Positions 1 to 7,670 are shown, numbered from the stretch's first letter. The stretch is DNA of 10,198 bases from Candidatus Calescibacterium sp. (GCA_025060505.1 JANXBU010000027.1:1-10198); one strand, 5' to 3'. A program made the numbers and translations. Notes: generated by a model not told the origin, from the letters alone.

Positions 1-294
1 GATATAACAATAGATCTTACGAAGCTGAGGCTGTTTAGGGAGGCATTTGAGAAGACACGAAAACAGGCTATTGAGGAGGGAATTGAACAGGGCAGAAAAG
101 AAGGTATTGAAAAAGGATTAAAAGATGCCATAGAGTCAATTTTGATTGTGAAGTTCGGTAGAAGAGATAAAAAATTGTTGGCAAAGATAAAAAAGATCAA
201 AGACATTGACCTCCTAAGAAAAATAAAGACCGAAGCGATGAGAACAAAAAGTTTCAATGAATTTATCAAGAAGATAGAAAAACTGAAAATATGA
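1..294 (+). CDS. Rpn/PD-(D/E)XK nuclease-family transposase-like protein, C-terminal part (5' end outside window)
   Basis: The reading frame is open from the first base and ends at TGA 292-294, giving the last 97 residues of a protein. What is visible is a very charged helical stretch with repeated Glu-Gly-(Ile/Arg)-(Glu/Lys) units (EEGIEQGRKEGIEKGLKDA, about residues 25-43). It is followed by SILIVKFGRRDKKLLAKIKKI and a basic C-terminus ending KKIEKLKI. This combination is typical of the C-terminal tail of Rpn/YhgA-like proteins (PD-(D/E)XK nuclease-family transposases), which act as DNA nucleases that promote recombination. The catalytic nuclease core would lie upstream and cannot be seen, so the assignment rests on tail style only. 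A different protein with a charged helical tail is possible. It ends 48 bases before the copper operon and has no evident functional link with it. Confidence 0.55.
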   Translation, partial: DITIDLTKLRLFREAFEKTRKQAIEEGIEQGRKEGIEKGLKDAIESILIVKFGRRDKKLLAKIKKIKDIDLLRKIKTEAMRTKSFNEFIKKIEKLKI

Positions 295-298
295 GAAA

Positions 299-327
299 TT
301 GAATGATTTTGGCCAGCTAGTTATTAA
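299..327 (+). promoter_or_regulatory. Possible sigma-70-type promoter of the copper operon
   Basis: TTGAAT (299-304) and TATTAA (322-327) are separated by 17 bases, each matching the consensus at 4 of 6 positions. A second -10-like word, TATAAA, lies at 328-333. Both sit in the only gap (295-342) between the upstream gene and the first gene of the operon. Transcription would start around 334-340, leaving almost no 5' leader before ATG 343. No CueR, CopY or CsoR type operator was recognised. In AT-rich DNA such matches arise easily, so this is tentative. Confidence 0.25.
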
Positions 328-342
328 TATAAAACAAAGAGC

Positions 343-708
343 ATGTCTTCGCTTGTTAAGTTCCTCAGATTTTTATTTATATTATCAATCTCTATTGAGC
401 TTCTGATGCCAATCTGTTCGGTTTCACTAGCCTCGGAAATATCAATGGAGTTTTTTGGTGCTTCAAACCACTCCTGTTGCGGTAAAAAGAAGGATAAGGA
501 TGCCCAAATTGAGCAAGATCAACCAAGCTCCCAAAATACGAAATTCGGTTGCGATTGCGGGATGTACTGTTGTAGTAATTACAGGGTAAAAAGTGAAAAC
601 AAACTTGAATTTCATTTGGAGAAGATCGGTGATATTTTTTACAGAAATGACTACAAGAGTAGATTGTTTGAAGTAAAGATTCTTAAACCTCCTTCCCTTA
701 TCTCATAA
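343..708 (+). CDS. Small secreted cysteine-rich protein, first gene of the copper/silver efflux operon
   Basis: This 121-residue protein has a clear N-terminal signal peptide: a Lys/Arg start, a hydrophobic core at about residues 7-24, and a likely signal peptidase I site after SVSLA (residue 30). The mature part carries six cysteines in two clusters: HSCC (C45, C46) followed by KKKDKD, and CDCGMYCC (C70, C72, C76, C77). It ends with a KPPSL motif. No Pfam family is recognised with certainty. The layout (signal peptide, CC clusters, CGM, then PP near the end) resembles small proteins often found beside heavy-metal RND genes, such as the HYC_CC_PP group known from Bacteroidetes, but this is a resemblance and not a proven homology. 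Paired Cys plus Met in an oxidising compartment suits binding of Cu(I)/Ag(I), which is inference. It lies 69 bases upstream of the TolC gene on the same strand. ATG 343 has only a weak GAG-type ribosome site, unlike the strong sites of the genes that follow. An alternative is a secreted protein stabilised by disulfides with no metal role. Confidence 0.7.
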   Translation: MSSLVKFLRFLFILSISIELLMPICSVSLASEISMEFFGASNHSCCGKKKDKDAQIEQDQPSSQNTKFGCDCGMYCCSNYRVKSENKLEFHLEKIGDIFYRNDYKSRLFEVKILKPPSLIS

Positions 709-761
709 CTTACTTCGTTCTTACACTGGATCATACATAAAAAGCAAAAAACAACAAACAG

Positions 762-769
762 AAAGGAGG
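762..769 (+). promoter_or_regulatory. Strong Shine-Dalgarno site fixing the start of the TolC-family gene
   Basis: AAAGGAGG, followed by T, lies 8 bases before ATG 778. No ATG, GTG or TTG exists in frame between the preceding stop (706-708) and 778, so this site fixes the start even though the resulting signal peptide is short and has no Lys/Arg. Near-identical AAGGAGGT sites precede the adaptor (about 1947-1955), the RND pump (about 3596-3604) and the SCP2 gene on the minus strand (about 7262-7270). Confidence 0.8.
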
Positions 770-777
770 TATATTTT

Positions 778-1968
778 ATGGCTTTATTATTTACAATTTT
801 ATTTTTGTCCTTCAATCTGAAGGATTTAATTGAGGAGGCAAAATCAAACAATTTGGAGATAATTTCGGCAAGGTATGAGGCATTATCAAAAAATTATGTA
901 AAGAGTTATATCACAGCTTTACCTGATCCATCTTTTGGATTGGGTTACAGAAAAACTCCGGAGTTTTTTATCAGGCAAAAGATTCCCTTTCCCTCAAAGC
1001 TCAAAAATCTTGGTGAGTCCGCGGCTTTGCAGATAGATTATTACAGATACTCCCTTGCAATAAAGGAGGCTGAAATAATATCTGATCTTAAATCTAAATA
1101 CTATGAACTCTGGTATTTATATCAGGAACGAAGAGCACTTGATGAACTTCTGAATATACTTTCTGACCTTGAAAGATCAGCGGATGCTCTTTACAGATTA
1201 GATAGAACTGATTTGCAGTCTGTGATACGAACAAGGGTTGAAAGAGAACTCACGTTAGCAAAGTTAAGCTTTATAAACTCGGAAATATCAAGAGTAATAG
1301 CTCACCTTTCTTATATTACGGCAAAAGAAAGGAAGGATGGCTGGGATTTGGTCGCAGATCAGAGAGTTGAACCTTATTTTATTGATCTGGATGACATTCG
1401 TGAAATAGCTATCAGAAATTCTCCATTCATTGGTATTCAGCTCATATCCTCCAAAATATCTGAGTTTGAACTTGAATATGAGAAATTATCTTATGTTCCA
1501 GACCTGGTTTTGTCTTTTGATACTATGATGGGAGCACCTGCTTTTTTTGTTGAGATAGAGATTCCTATATGGTTCTGGAAGAACCAGAAAAACAGAGTGC
1601 TTGAAAAACAGAAAAATCTTCTCTCATCGCAAAGCTTGTATGAATCTGAAAAGTTGAGGATTCTCTCAACCGTAGAATCGCTCAAAAATACTATAAACTC
1701 TTTTTATGAGTTCTCTGTGGCATATGCAAAGGCTATTGAGCAGACCTACGCTGCATTTGAGTCCGCTAAAGCATCTTGGATGCTGGGTAAATCACCTTTC
1801 TCAGATGTTATAGATCTTCTTGTTCTTCTATATAACTACAAGATAGATCTTGCTAATAAAATATACCTGAACAGAGCATATACAGCGGAGCTTGAAAAGT
1901 ATCTGGGTCTTGAAATAGAAAAGTTAGTCTCGCCGGGTCAGATGAAAAAGGAGGTACAAAAGCCATGA
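778..1968 (+). CDS. TolC/CusC-type outer-membrane efflux channel of the copper/silver system
   Basis: This 396-residue protein is predicted to form the trimeric outer-membrane channel and periplasmic tunnel through which the RND pump releases metal. Family marks are the N-terminal helix LIEEAKSNNLEI, the ALPDPSFGLGYR segment followed by an Arg-Gln-Lys-Ile-Pro-Phe-Pro element (about 48-75), and long heptad-like helices (about 78-135 and 290-340). The second half repeats the first, with VPDLVLSFD near residue 240. Near the C-terminus is LGKSPFSDVIDLLVLLYNYKI, the usual TolC equatorial/helix pattern. The length is at the short end for CusC-like proteins, which are often 420-460 residues. The N-terminus MALLFTILFLSFN is a brief hydrophobic stretch with no basic residue and no clear cleavage site or lipobox. 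It is followed by the adaptor gene with a 4-base ATGA overlap (1965-1968), showing translational coupling. The family call is firm; the copper role comes from the neighbours. Confidence 0.9.
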   Translation: MALLFTILFLSFNLKDLIEEAKSNNLEIISARYEALSKNYVKSYITALPDPSFGLGYRKTPEFFIRQKIPFPSKLKNLGESAALQIDYYRYSLAIKEAEIISDLKSKYYELWYLYQERRALDELLNILSDLERSADALYRLDRTDLQSVIRTRVERELTLAKLSFINSEISRVIAHLSYITAKERKDGWDLVADQRVEPYFIDLDDIREIAIRNSPFIGIQLISSKISEFELEYEKLSYVPDLVLSFDTMMGAPAFFVEIEIPIWFWKNQKNRVLEKQKNLLSSQSLYESEKLRILSTVESLKNTINSFYEFSVAYAKAIEQTYAAFESAKASWMLGKSPFSDVIDLLVLLYNYKIDLANKIYLNRAYTAELEKYLGLEIEKLVSPGQMKKEVQKP

Positions 1969-3596
1969 GAAAGTATCTTTCAGGGAAATGTCTTTTATTT
2001 TTGATTACATTTTCGGTTTTGATTTTGTTAGCGTCACATTCTGTAATTCAGAGTTGCTCAGAAAAAGCTTTATCAGAAGCTCAGTTTTCTCAGGTTATGA
2101 ACAAAGAAACCAAAAAGAATGAGTATTTCTGCCCAATGCATCCGGAGGTTATATCTCCAAAGCCTGTAAGGTGTCCAAAGTGTGGAATGAACCTTACAAA
2201 AGAGAAGAAGCAGTATATCTGCCCGATGCATCCGGATATAGTATCAGAAGAATTCGGGAGATGTCCAAAATGTGGTATGAACCTTGTTCCAAAAGAATCA
2301 AGCAAAAAGCACCATAGCCACACCGGGCATCAGGAGGACGCAGAGCATCAGGATACTGCTGAGATTGGGGGAGCTGAGCATAAGCCTGAGCAAAACATCA
2401 AAGAATTCAAAGATATTCAGACTAAACAGACTTCGCAATCTCAAAAATACATATGTCCAATGCATCCAAGTTATGTTTCTGATAAACCTGGCAGTTGTCC
2501 AATATGTGGAATGAACTTGGTTCCTTTTGGTCAGAATACAGAAGAATCTGATCAAGCAGGTATTCAGGTATCAACTTACAAGGAGCAACTGATTGGAGTA
2601 AGCTATGGGAAAGTTTCATTTCATGATTTCAGAAAAGAGATAAGAGCTGTTTTGGAAATAAGATACGATGAGACAAAAGTTTATTCTATAACTCCGAAGT
2701 TCTCTGGTTGGATTGAAAAGCTCTGGGCAAACTTTGAAGGAAAATTCATAAAAAAGGGAGATCCACTTTTTGATATATACTCACTGGATATCGAATCTGC
2801 CTTGGAGGAACTCAGAATACTTCAGAGAAATGATTTTTTGAGCTCTGCAAAGGAGAAAATGTTGCTGTTTGGATTTTCTGAAGCTGAGATACAAAAACTT
2901 ATCAGCGAACCGAGAAAAAAAAGAATCGTAACATTTAGATCACCATATCAAGGATTCGTAATAAGCAAAGATGTTTTTGAGGGACAGTTTATTGAGCGTG
3001 GAAAGGAAATTTTTCGTATCGCAGATCTATCGCGAGTGTGGGGTGTTGCTAAAATACCACAATCTGATCTTCCATACATCAAAAAGGGGCTAACTGTTTT
3101 TCTGAACATCAGAGGATATGGTCAGCTTTCTGGCAAAGTATCGTATATATATCCTTACTCTCGGGAAAGAAGTTTTGTATTCGATGTTCGTGTTGAACTT
3201 ATAAACAGAGACTTCAAGTTGAAACCGGGACTTTATGGTATATCGCAAATTTATGTACCAATTGGCAAAAAACTCGCAGTTCCAAAAGACTCTGTTATAT
3301 TCTCTGGCGAGAAAAACTATGTTCTTGTGAGACAAAACGGAAGAATTTTGCCCAAAGAGATAAAAATCGGTGTTCAGGATGAAAAATATGTTGAGGTAAT
3401 TGGTGGAGTTGCCGAGGGCGAAGAAGTTGTTCTTTCCGCAAATTTCCTTATAGATTCAGAAAGCAGACTTCAGGAAGCTTTCAGATCTTTTGGATCTGAA
3501 ATACCAGATGAGAAAAAAGATGCGCAAATTAAAGATAAATCTCATAGGCAAATCCAAACAAAGGAATCACCAAAAACTCACATACATCAGCACTGA
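1965..3596 (+). CDS. cusB: CusB-type periplasmic adaptor (membrane fusion protein) with three N-terminal heavy-metal-binding domains
   Basis: This 543-residue protein should link the RND pump to the TolC channel and hand metal to the pump. The N-terminus is a membrane-targeting segment (residues 9-26) with a possible lipobox ending at Cys31 (VIQSC). Three HMBD modules follow, each of the form [FI]CPMHP...CPxCGMNL: residues 54-77 (C56, C70, C73), 84-107 (C86, C100, C103) and 162-185 (C164, C178, C181). Between the second and third lies a His/Glu/Gln-rich linker (about 112-150, including HHSHTGH). The adaptor core starts near 207: a barrel-sandwich half at 235-270, an unusually short helical hairpin (about 274-312), the second half ending with FEGQFIERGKEIFRIADLSRVW (337-359), a beta-barrel, and a membrane-proximal domain (about 436-500). 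The tail is His-rich (THIHQH). E. coli CusB has no HMBD and relies on a separate CusF. The start overlaps the TolC stop and has an AAAAGGAGGT site 9 bases upstream. Copper/silver specificity fits the CusA-type partner. Confidence 0.93.
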   Translation: MRKYLSGKCLLFLITFSVLILLASHSVIQSCSEKALSEAQFSQVMNKETKKNEYFCPMHPEVISPKPVRCPKCGMNLTKEKKQYICPMHPDIVSEEFGRCPKCGMNLVPKESSKKHHSHTGHQEDAEHQDTAEIGGAEHKPEQNIKEFKDIQTKQTSQSQKYICPMHPSYVSDKPGSCPICGMNLVPFGQNTEESDQAGIQVSTYKEQLIGVSYGKVSFHDFRKEIRAVLEIRYDETKVYSITPKFSGWIEKLWANFEGKFIKKGDPLFDIYSLDIESALEELRILQRNDFLSSAKEKMLLFGFSEAEIQKLISEPRKKRIVTFRSPYQGFVISKDVFEGQFIERGKEIFRIADLSRVWGVAKIPQSDLPYIKKGLTVFLNIRGYGQLSGKVSYIYPYSRERSFVFDVRVELINRDFKLKPGLYGISQIYVPIGKKLAVPKDSVIFSGEKNYVLVRQNGRILPKEIKIGVQDEKYVEVIGGVAEGEEVVLSANFLIDSESRLQEAFRSFGSEIPDEKKDAQIKDKSHRQIQTKESPKTHIHQH

Positions 3597-3612
3597 AAGG
3601 AGGTAATCATAA

Positions 3613-6600
3613 ATGATAGAAAAAATAATTGAGTTTTCTTTCAAAAAGAAGTTCTTTGTTATTCTTGTGTTCTTCTTTATATCGGTCTGGGGTGTTTTCA
3701 TTCTCAGAAAGGTTCCAATAGATGCTATTCCGGATCTTTCTGATCCACAAGTCATTCTCTTTGCAGAGTGGGCCGGTCAGTCTCCGCAGACTGTTGAGGA
3801 TCAGATAACATATCCTGTTGTATCAAAGCTATTTTCCGCACCAAAAGTTAAAAGTGTCAGAGGTTTTTCATACTTCGGTTTATCCATAGTATACGTAATC
3901 TTTGAAGATGGAGTTGATCTTTACTGGGCAAGGTCTCGTGTTGTTGAGTATATTCAGGGTATCGAGCTTCCGGAGGGGGTTGAATTCAGGCTTGGTCCAG
4001 ATGCAACGGGAGTTGGTTGGGGACTTCAATATGCCCTTGTTGATGAGGATGAAAAATGCGATTTGTCTTGTCTCCGAACTCTGAACGACTGGTACGTTAA
4101 GTTTGTACTGAGGTCTGTTCAGGGAGTTGCAGATGTTGAATCTGTTGGAGGTTTTGAAAAGCAGTATCAGATAATCGTTGATCCAATAAGAATTGCAGCA
4201 TATGGTTTGTCTTTATCTCAAATAATTGACTCCGTGAGAAATTCGAATTCGGAGGTTGGTGGGAGAATACTTGAGCTGTCTCAGAGAGAATATTTCATAC
4301 GCGGTAGAGGATATATCAAAGACATCAAGGAAATAGAAAACACAACAGTTGGTTTTTACGACGGAGTTCCGGTTTACCTGAAAGACGTAGCTGATGTTGT
4401 ATTAGGTCCAGAGATCAGGCGGGGAGTTGCTGATCTTGATGGAAGAGGAGATGTGGTCGGTGGGATAGTTATTGTAAGGTTTGGAGAAAACATGTATGAT
4501 GTGATAAAGCGTGTAAAAGATAAAATAGAGGAAATTAGAAACACAATTCCGGCAAAAATTTTAATTGTGTATGATAGATCTGATCTCATACGAAGGGTTA
4601 TAGATCATCTGAAAGATAAGCTCACGGAGGAGATCATTTTTGTTCTGATCGTTTGCGGCATTTTTCTTTTACATATTGGGGGAGCTCTTGTGATAACCAT
4701 ATGTTTGCCAGTTGCTGTTCTTATGAGCTTTATAGCTATGTATCATCTTGGTATAGTTTCAAACATCATGTCTTTGTCTGGCATTGCCATAGCTATTGGA
4801 ACTATGGTAGATGCCATGATAATTCTGGTTGAAAATGTTAGCAAGAGGCTTGAGAAGGAACCTTCAAAATCTGATTTGATTCTTCAAGCGATGAAGGAGG
4901 TTGGAGTTCCTATTTTCTTCACTCTGCTTGTCATAACAGTTTCGTTTCTACCGGTGTTTGCATTAGAAGCTCAGGAGGGAAGACTTTTCAAACCGCTCGC
5001 ATATACCAAAACTTTGGCTATGCTTTTTTCAGCTGTTGTTGCTATAACTCTGGCTCCTGCGCTTGTAGCTATTTTCATAAGAGGAAAGGTTCTACCGGAA
5101 GAAAAGAATCCGGTTTCCTTTTTCCTGATGCGTATTTATGAGCCAGCTTTGAGGTTCTGTCTGAGATATAAATTTGCACCGATTTTGATTTCTGTTTTAC
5201 TTTTGATTTTTGGGATTTTGTCTTTCAGAAAGCTTGGAAAGGAGTTCATGCCGTCTTTCAATGAAGGAACCTTGCTTTATATGCCAACCACACTACCTGG
5301 AATTTCCATCACAGAGATTTCAAGGATTATGCAGATACAGGATAGGATAATAAAATCTTTTCCGGAGGTTCTGACAGTCTTTGGAAAGGCCGGAAGAGCT
5401 GAGACTCCAACAGATCCAGCTCCGCTTTCTATGATAGAAACCACGATAATTTTGAAACCAGAAGATCAGTGGCCATGCCGAGTGACCAACACAGGTATAA
5501 AGAGTCTTTTTGAAAAATGCAGAAGGTGGAATATTCAGGAACTCATCTCCCATCTTGACTACTCATTGCGTATGCCGGGGGTTGTAAATTCTTGGGGGTT
5601 CCCAATAAGAATAAGAATAGATATGCTAACGACCGGGATCAGAACTCCGCTTGGAATAAAAGTTTTTGGAAGCGATATATACGAAGTAGAAAGATTAGCA
5701 AAAAACATAGAGAATGTTCTGAAGAGAGTTTATGGAACAAGGTCTGTTTACGCTGAAACAGTTGAGGGCGGATACTACCTTGATATAGAAATAAAGAGAG
5801 ATAAGCTTGGTTTGTATGGACTTTCTATTCAAGATGTTCAAAACATTGTGAGCTTTGCTCTGGGAGGATACACCATAACGAAAACAGTAGAAGCTAGAGA
5901 GAGATACAGCGTTCAGATAAGGTATGCAAGAGATTTCAGAGATGATCCTGAGGATATTTCAAGAATTCTTATTCCAGCCGGAGACTCTTTCGTTATGCTT
6001 TCTGATGTTGCTGAGATAAGATTCACCGAAGGCCCTTCTTTTCTGAAAAACGAAAACGGTTTTCTCACACTGTGGATATACATAGATGTTGATGATAGCT
6101 TGGTTTCTTTGGGAGAGTATGTTAGCACCGCGGATAAGCTCATAAAGAGTAATGTACAAATTCCTTCTGGATACTCATACCAGTGGTCTGGTCAGTATGA
6201 GTACATCAAGAGAGTAGATGAAAAACTGAAATTCCTGATACCAATGACCTTATTTTTGGTTTTTGTTTTAATTTACATAAACACGGGTTCATTTTTCAAG
6301 ACCTTTTTTGTTTTTTTAGCTGTTCCTTTTTCTGTTGCAGGCTCATTCATTTTCCTTTATCTACTTGATTATAACCTGAGTATAGCTGTTTGGGTTGGGA
6401 TAATAGCACTTGCTGGACTTGATGCTGAGACGGGTGTCATTATGCTTTTATATCTTGATCTTGCTTATGAGAAATGGAAGAAAGAGGGCAGGTTGAATTC
6501 TTCTGCGGATTTGATAGATTCAATAGATTTTGGAGCGGTCAAGCGTCTTAGACCTAAGGCAATGACGGCTCTGACGATAATTTTCGGATTGATTCCGATC

Positions 6601-6741
6601 ATGTGGTCGGAGGGAACCGGAGCAGAGATAATGAAGAGGGTCTCTGCTCCACTTTTAGGTGGTATTATTACAAGTTTTTTGGTTGAGCTTTTCCTTTATC
6701 CGGTTATATTTTATCTTTGGAAGAAGAAAGGGTTAAAATAG
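3613..6741 (+). CDS. cusA: CusA-type heavy-metal efflux RND pump, Cu(I)/Ag(I) specific
   Basis: This 1042-residue inner-membrane proton/metal antiporter is full length for the HME-RND family. TM1 is at about 12-32, followed by the family sequence VPIDAIPDLSDPQV and the porter domain. TM4 has GTMVDAMIILVEN with D400. The second half has ALAGLDAETGV with E939 and RPKAMT with K982. These match the proton-relay Asp405, Glu939 and Lys984 known from E. coli CusA. The three copper-site methionines are also present: M557 (LLYMPTTLPG), M607 (APLSMIETT) and M671 (RIDMLTTG), equivalent to Met573/623/672. Against E. coli CusA there is an insert of about 15 residues between M607 and M671, holding C622 and C636; a second pair, C149 and C153 (KCDLSC), lies in the N-terminal porter region. 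ATG 3613 has AAAGGAGGT 8 bases before it and starts 16 bases after the adaptor stop. Substrate choice is inferred from conserved residues and operon context, and is stronger than a general heavy-metal call. Confidence 0.96.
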   Translation: MIEKIIEFSFKKKFFVILVFFFISVWGVFILRKVPIDAIPDLSDPQVILFAEWAGQSPQTVEDQITYPVVSKLFSAPKVKSVRGFSYFGLSIVYVIFEDGVDLYWARSRVVEYIQGIELPEGVEFRLGPDATGVGWGLQYALVDEDEKCDLSCLRTLNDWYVKFVLRSVQGVADVESVGGFEKQYQIIVDPIRIAAYGLSLSQIIDSVRNSNSEVGGRILELSQREYFIRGRGYIKDIKEIENTTVGFYDGVPVYLKDVADVVLGPEIRRGVADLDGRGDVVGGIVIVRFGENMYDVIKRVKDKIEEIRNTIPAKILIVYDRSDLIRRVIDHLKDKLTEEIIFVLIVCGIFLLHIGGALVITICLPVAVLMSFIAMYHLGIVSNIMSLSGIAIAIGTMVDAMIILVENVSKRLEKEPSKSDLILQAMKEVGVPIFFTLLVITVSFLPVFALEAQEGRLFKPLAYTKTLAMLFSAVVAITLAPALVAIFIRGKVLPEEKNPVSFFLMRIYEPALRFCLRYKFAPILISVLLLIFGILSFRKLGKEFMPSFNEGTLLYMPTTLPGISITEISRIMQIQDRIIKSFPEVLTVFGKAGRAETPTDPAPLSMIETTIILKPEDQWPCRVTNTGIKSLFEKCRRWNIQELISHLDYSLRMPGVVNSWGFPIRIRIDMLTTGIRTPLGIKVFGSDIYEVERLAKNIENVLKRVYGTRSVYAETVEGGYYLDIEIKRDKLGLYGLSIQDVQNIVSFALGGYTITKTVEARERYSVQIRYARDFRDDPEDISRILIPAGDSFVMLSDVAEIRFTEGPSFLKNENGFLTLWIYIDVDDSLVSLGEYVSTADKLIKSNVQIPSGYSYQWSGQYEYIKRVDEKLKFLIPMTLFLVFVLIYINTGSFFKTFFVFLAVPFSVAGSFIFLYLLDYNLSIAVWVGIIALAGLDAETGVIMLLYLDLAYEKWKKEGRLNSSADLIDSIDFGAVKRLRPKAMTALTIIFGLIPIMWSEGTGAEIMKRVSAPLLGGIITSFLVELFLYPVIFYLWKKKGLK

Positions 6742-6798
6742 TTTTTCGGTGTGTGTTTTTGTTTCTCTGATGTATCTGCTCCGTTGGAGGATGAAAGA

Positions 6799-6827
6799 GG
6801 AGAGGGTTTCCCCTCTCCGTGTTTTTT
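6799..6827 (+). terminator. Rho-independent terminator of the copper operon, between convergent genes
   Basis: GGAGAGGG (6799-6806) pairs perfectly over 8 bp with CCCTCTCC (6811-6818) around a TTTC loop, and is followed by GTGTTTTTT (6819-6827). It starts 57 bases after the pump stop. The T-run includes the first two bases of the reverse-complement stop codon of the minus-strand SCP2 gene (6826-6828). Read from the minus strand the same stem is followed by a weaker CTCTTT tract, so it may work in both directions. Confidence 0.88.
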
Positions 6828-7251
6828 ATCTCATAAGCTGTGCGAGACGCATTATAAGTCCCATGTCTCCACTGATTTTGAGGAGACCCTGCATAAATGC
6901 CATCTGTGGGTCAAGCTGTCTTGTTTGTATTTTCTTGAATGTATCTAAGCTTTGTGTTATTGTAGCGTTAGCTGGTGATGATGGTTCTCCTTTTCCTCCT
7001 TCAATAACACCGTCTGTTATCTTTAACCAGTAAGTTCCGCTCCCATCTATTACGAATTTAACGACTCCATTGACACCTTTGAGCTTCTGCTGTACAGATG
7101 GGTCGTTATTGGCAGCAGTTGGAAGTATTACGCAGTATGCTTCTTCTGGTTCAGCGTTCTTTGCTATTTCCTGAACTGCTGCTCTGCCACCGGTTTTGAC
7201 TGCCTCTTCTACTTTTTTCTTGAGTTCTTCTGGTGAAAGTCCAGTTGCCAT
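6826..7251 (-). CDS. SCP2 (sterol carrier protein 2)-like lipid-binding domain protein
   Basis: This 141-residue protein consists almost wholly of one SCP2 domain. An N-terminal helix (SPEELKKKVEEAVKTGG, residues 6-22) is followed by beta strands with VVKFVIDGSGTYWLKITDG (63-81). Next comes a strand with ATITQSLDTFKKI (96-108), then the family's C-terminal pattern: QLDPQMAFMQGLLKISGDMG (112-131) and a final amphipathic helix LIMRLAQLM. SCP2 folds hold a lipid or acyl chain in a hydrophobic tunnel. In bacteria the ligand is usually unknown, and no fused enzyme domain is present here. No signal peptide is seen, so it is probably cytoplasmic. An AAAGGAGGT site lies 10 bases before ATG 7251; an ATG at 7256-7254 is out of frame. 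It is convergent with the copper operon and lies downstream of tRNA-Leu on the same strand, 93 bases away. No functional link to copper export is evident. Confidence 0.88.
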   Translation of the reverse strand: MATGLSPEELKKKVEEAVKTGGRAAVQEIAKNAEPEEAYCVILPTAANNDPSVQQKLKGVNGVVKFVIDGSGTYWLKITDGVIEGGKGEPSSPANATITQSLDTFKKIQTRQLDPQMAFMQGLLKISGDMGLIMRLAQLMR

Positions 7252-7344
7252 ATCATTATATACCTCCTTTCGCTTTGTATGTTAATTTATGGATAAAATA
7301 AGCAATTAAAAAACAGGAAAAATTTTGAATGTTTGTTCAAATTG

Positions 7345-7431
7345 TGCCGAGGGCGGGACTCGAACCCGCAAGAGGCTTTGAACCCCAGGGGATTTTGAGT
7401 CCCCCGCGTCTACCAATTCCGCCACCTCGGC
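7345..7431 (-). tRNA. tRNA-Leu (anticodon CAA)
   Basis: Read on the minus strand from 7431: acceptor stem GCCGAGG pairs with CCTCGGC, and the D arm contains AATTGGTAGA. The anticodon stem GGGGA/TCCCC encloses loop CTCAAAA with anticodon CAA (7397-7395). A long variable arm (GGGG...CCTC) is typical of the leucine class. The T arm is GCGGG-TTCGAGT-CCCGC. The discriminator is A (7345). The next bases are CAA, so the 3' CCA is not encoded and must be added after transcription. Confidence 0.97.
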
Positions 7432-7468
7432 TATACTAAAATCATTAAAAATCCGCTCATCAAAAAGT

Positions 7469-7477
7469 GTTATATCA
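7469..7477 (-). promoter_or_regulatory. Possible extended -10 promoter for tRNA-Leu
   Basis: On the minus strand the sequence TGATATAAC (7477 down to 7469) matches an extended -10 element (TG-N-TATAAT with one mismatch). It would place the transcript start about 30 bases before the tRNA 5' end. No convincing -35 box is seen. Tentative. Confidence 0.25.
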
Positions 7478-7670
7478 GTTTCTTTCAAACAAAATAAAAA
7501 GTTCTCATCCAATAAAATGGGTTCGAAAAAGTTCTGAAAGCATTCTCATAAGTGCAAAGTAGTCTGTTCCGAAGATATACTGAAAAACTTTTAATTTTTA
7601 GGCTATTTTTTGTTATGGAAAATTAAACACTATCGATAAAAAGTTTTTGTAAAAGATTAAAATATTATCA

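Noticed and set aside
651-851. Minus-strand ORF with a hydrophobic stretch that could pass for a small membrane protein
   Set aside because: It overlaps the ends of two well-supported genes and the strong ribosome site of the TolC gene, and has no ribosome site of its own.
2090-2555. Overlapping ORFs on both strands within the HMBD region of the adaptor gene
   Set aside because: These are shadows of the repeated HMBD coding sequence; the adaptor frame explains the region fully.
6749-7033. Plus-strand ORF of 94 codons after the pump gene
   Set aside because: It runs through the terminator hairpin and lies antisense to the SCP2 gene, whose product matches a known family.
7306-7512. Minus-strand ORF of 68 codons containing AELVDAGDSKSPGVQSLLRVRVPPS
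   Set aside because: This peptide is the well-known translation of a tRNA-Leu gene, and the ORF covers tRNA-Leu(CAA) at 7345-7431. Not a protein gene.
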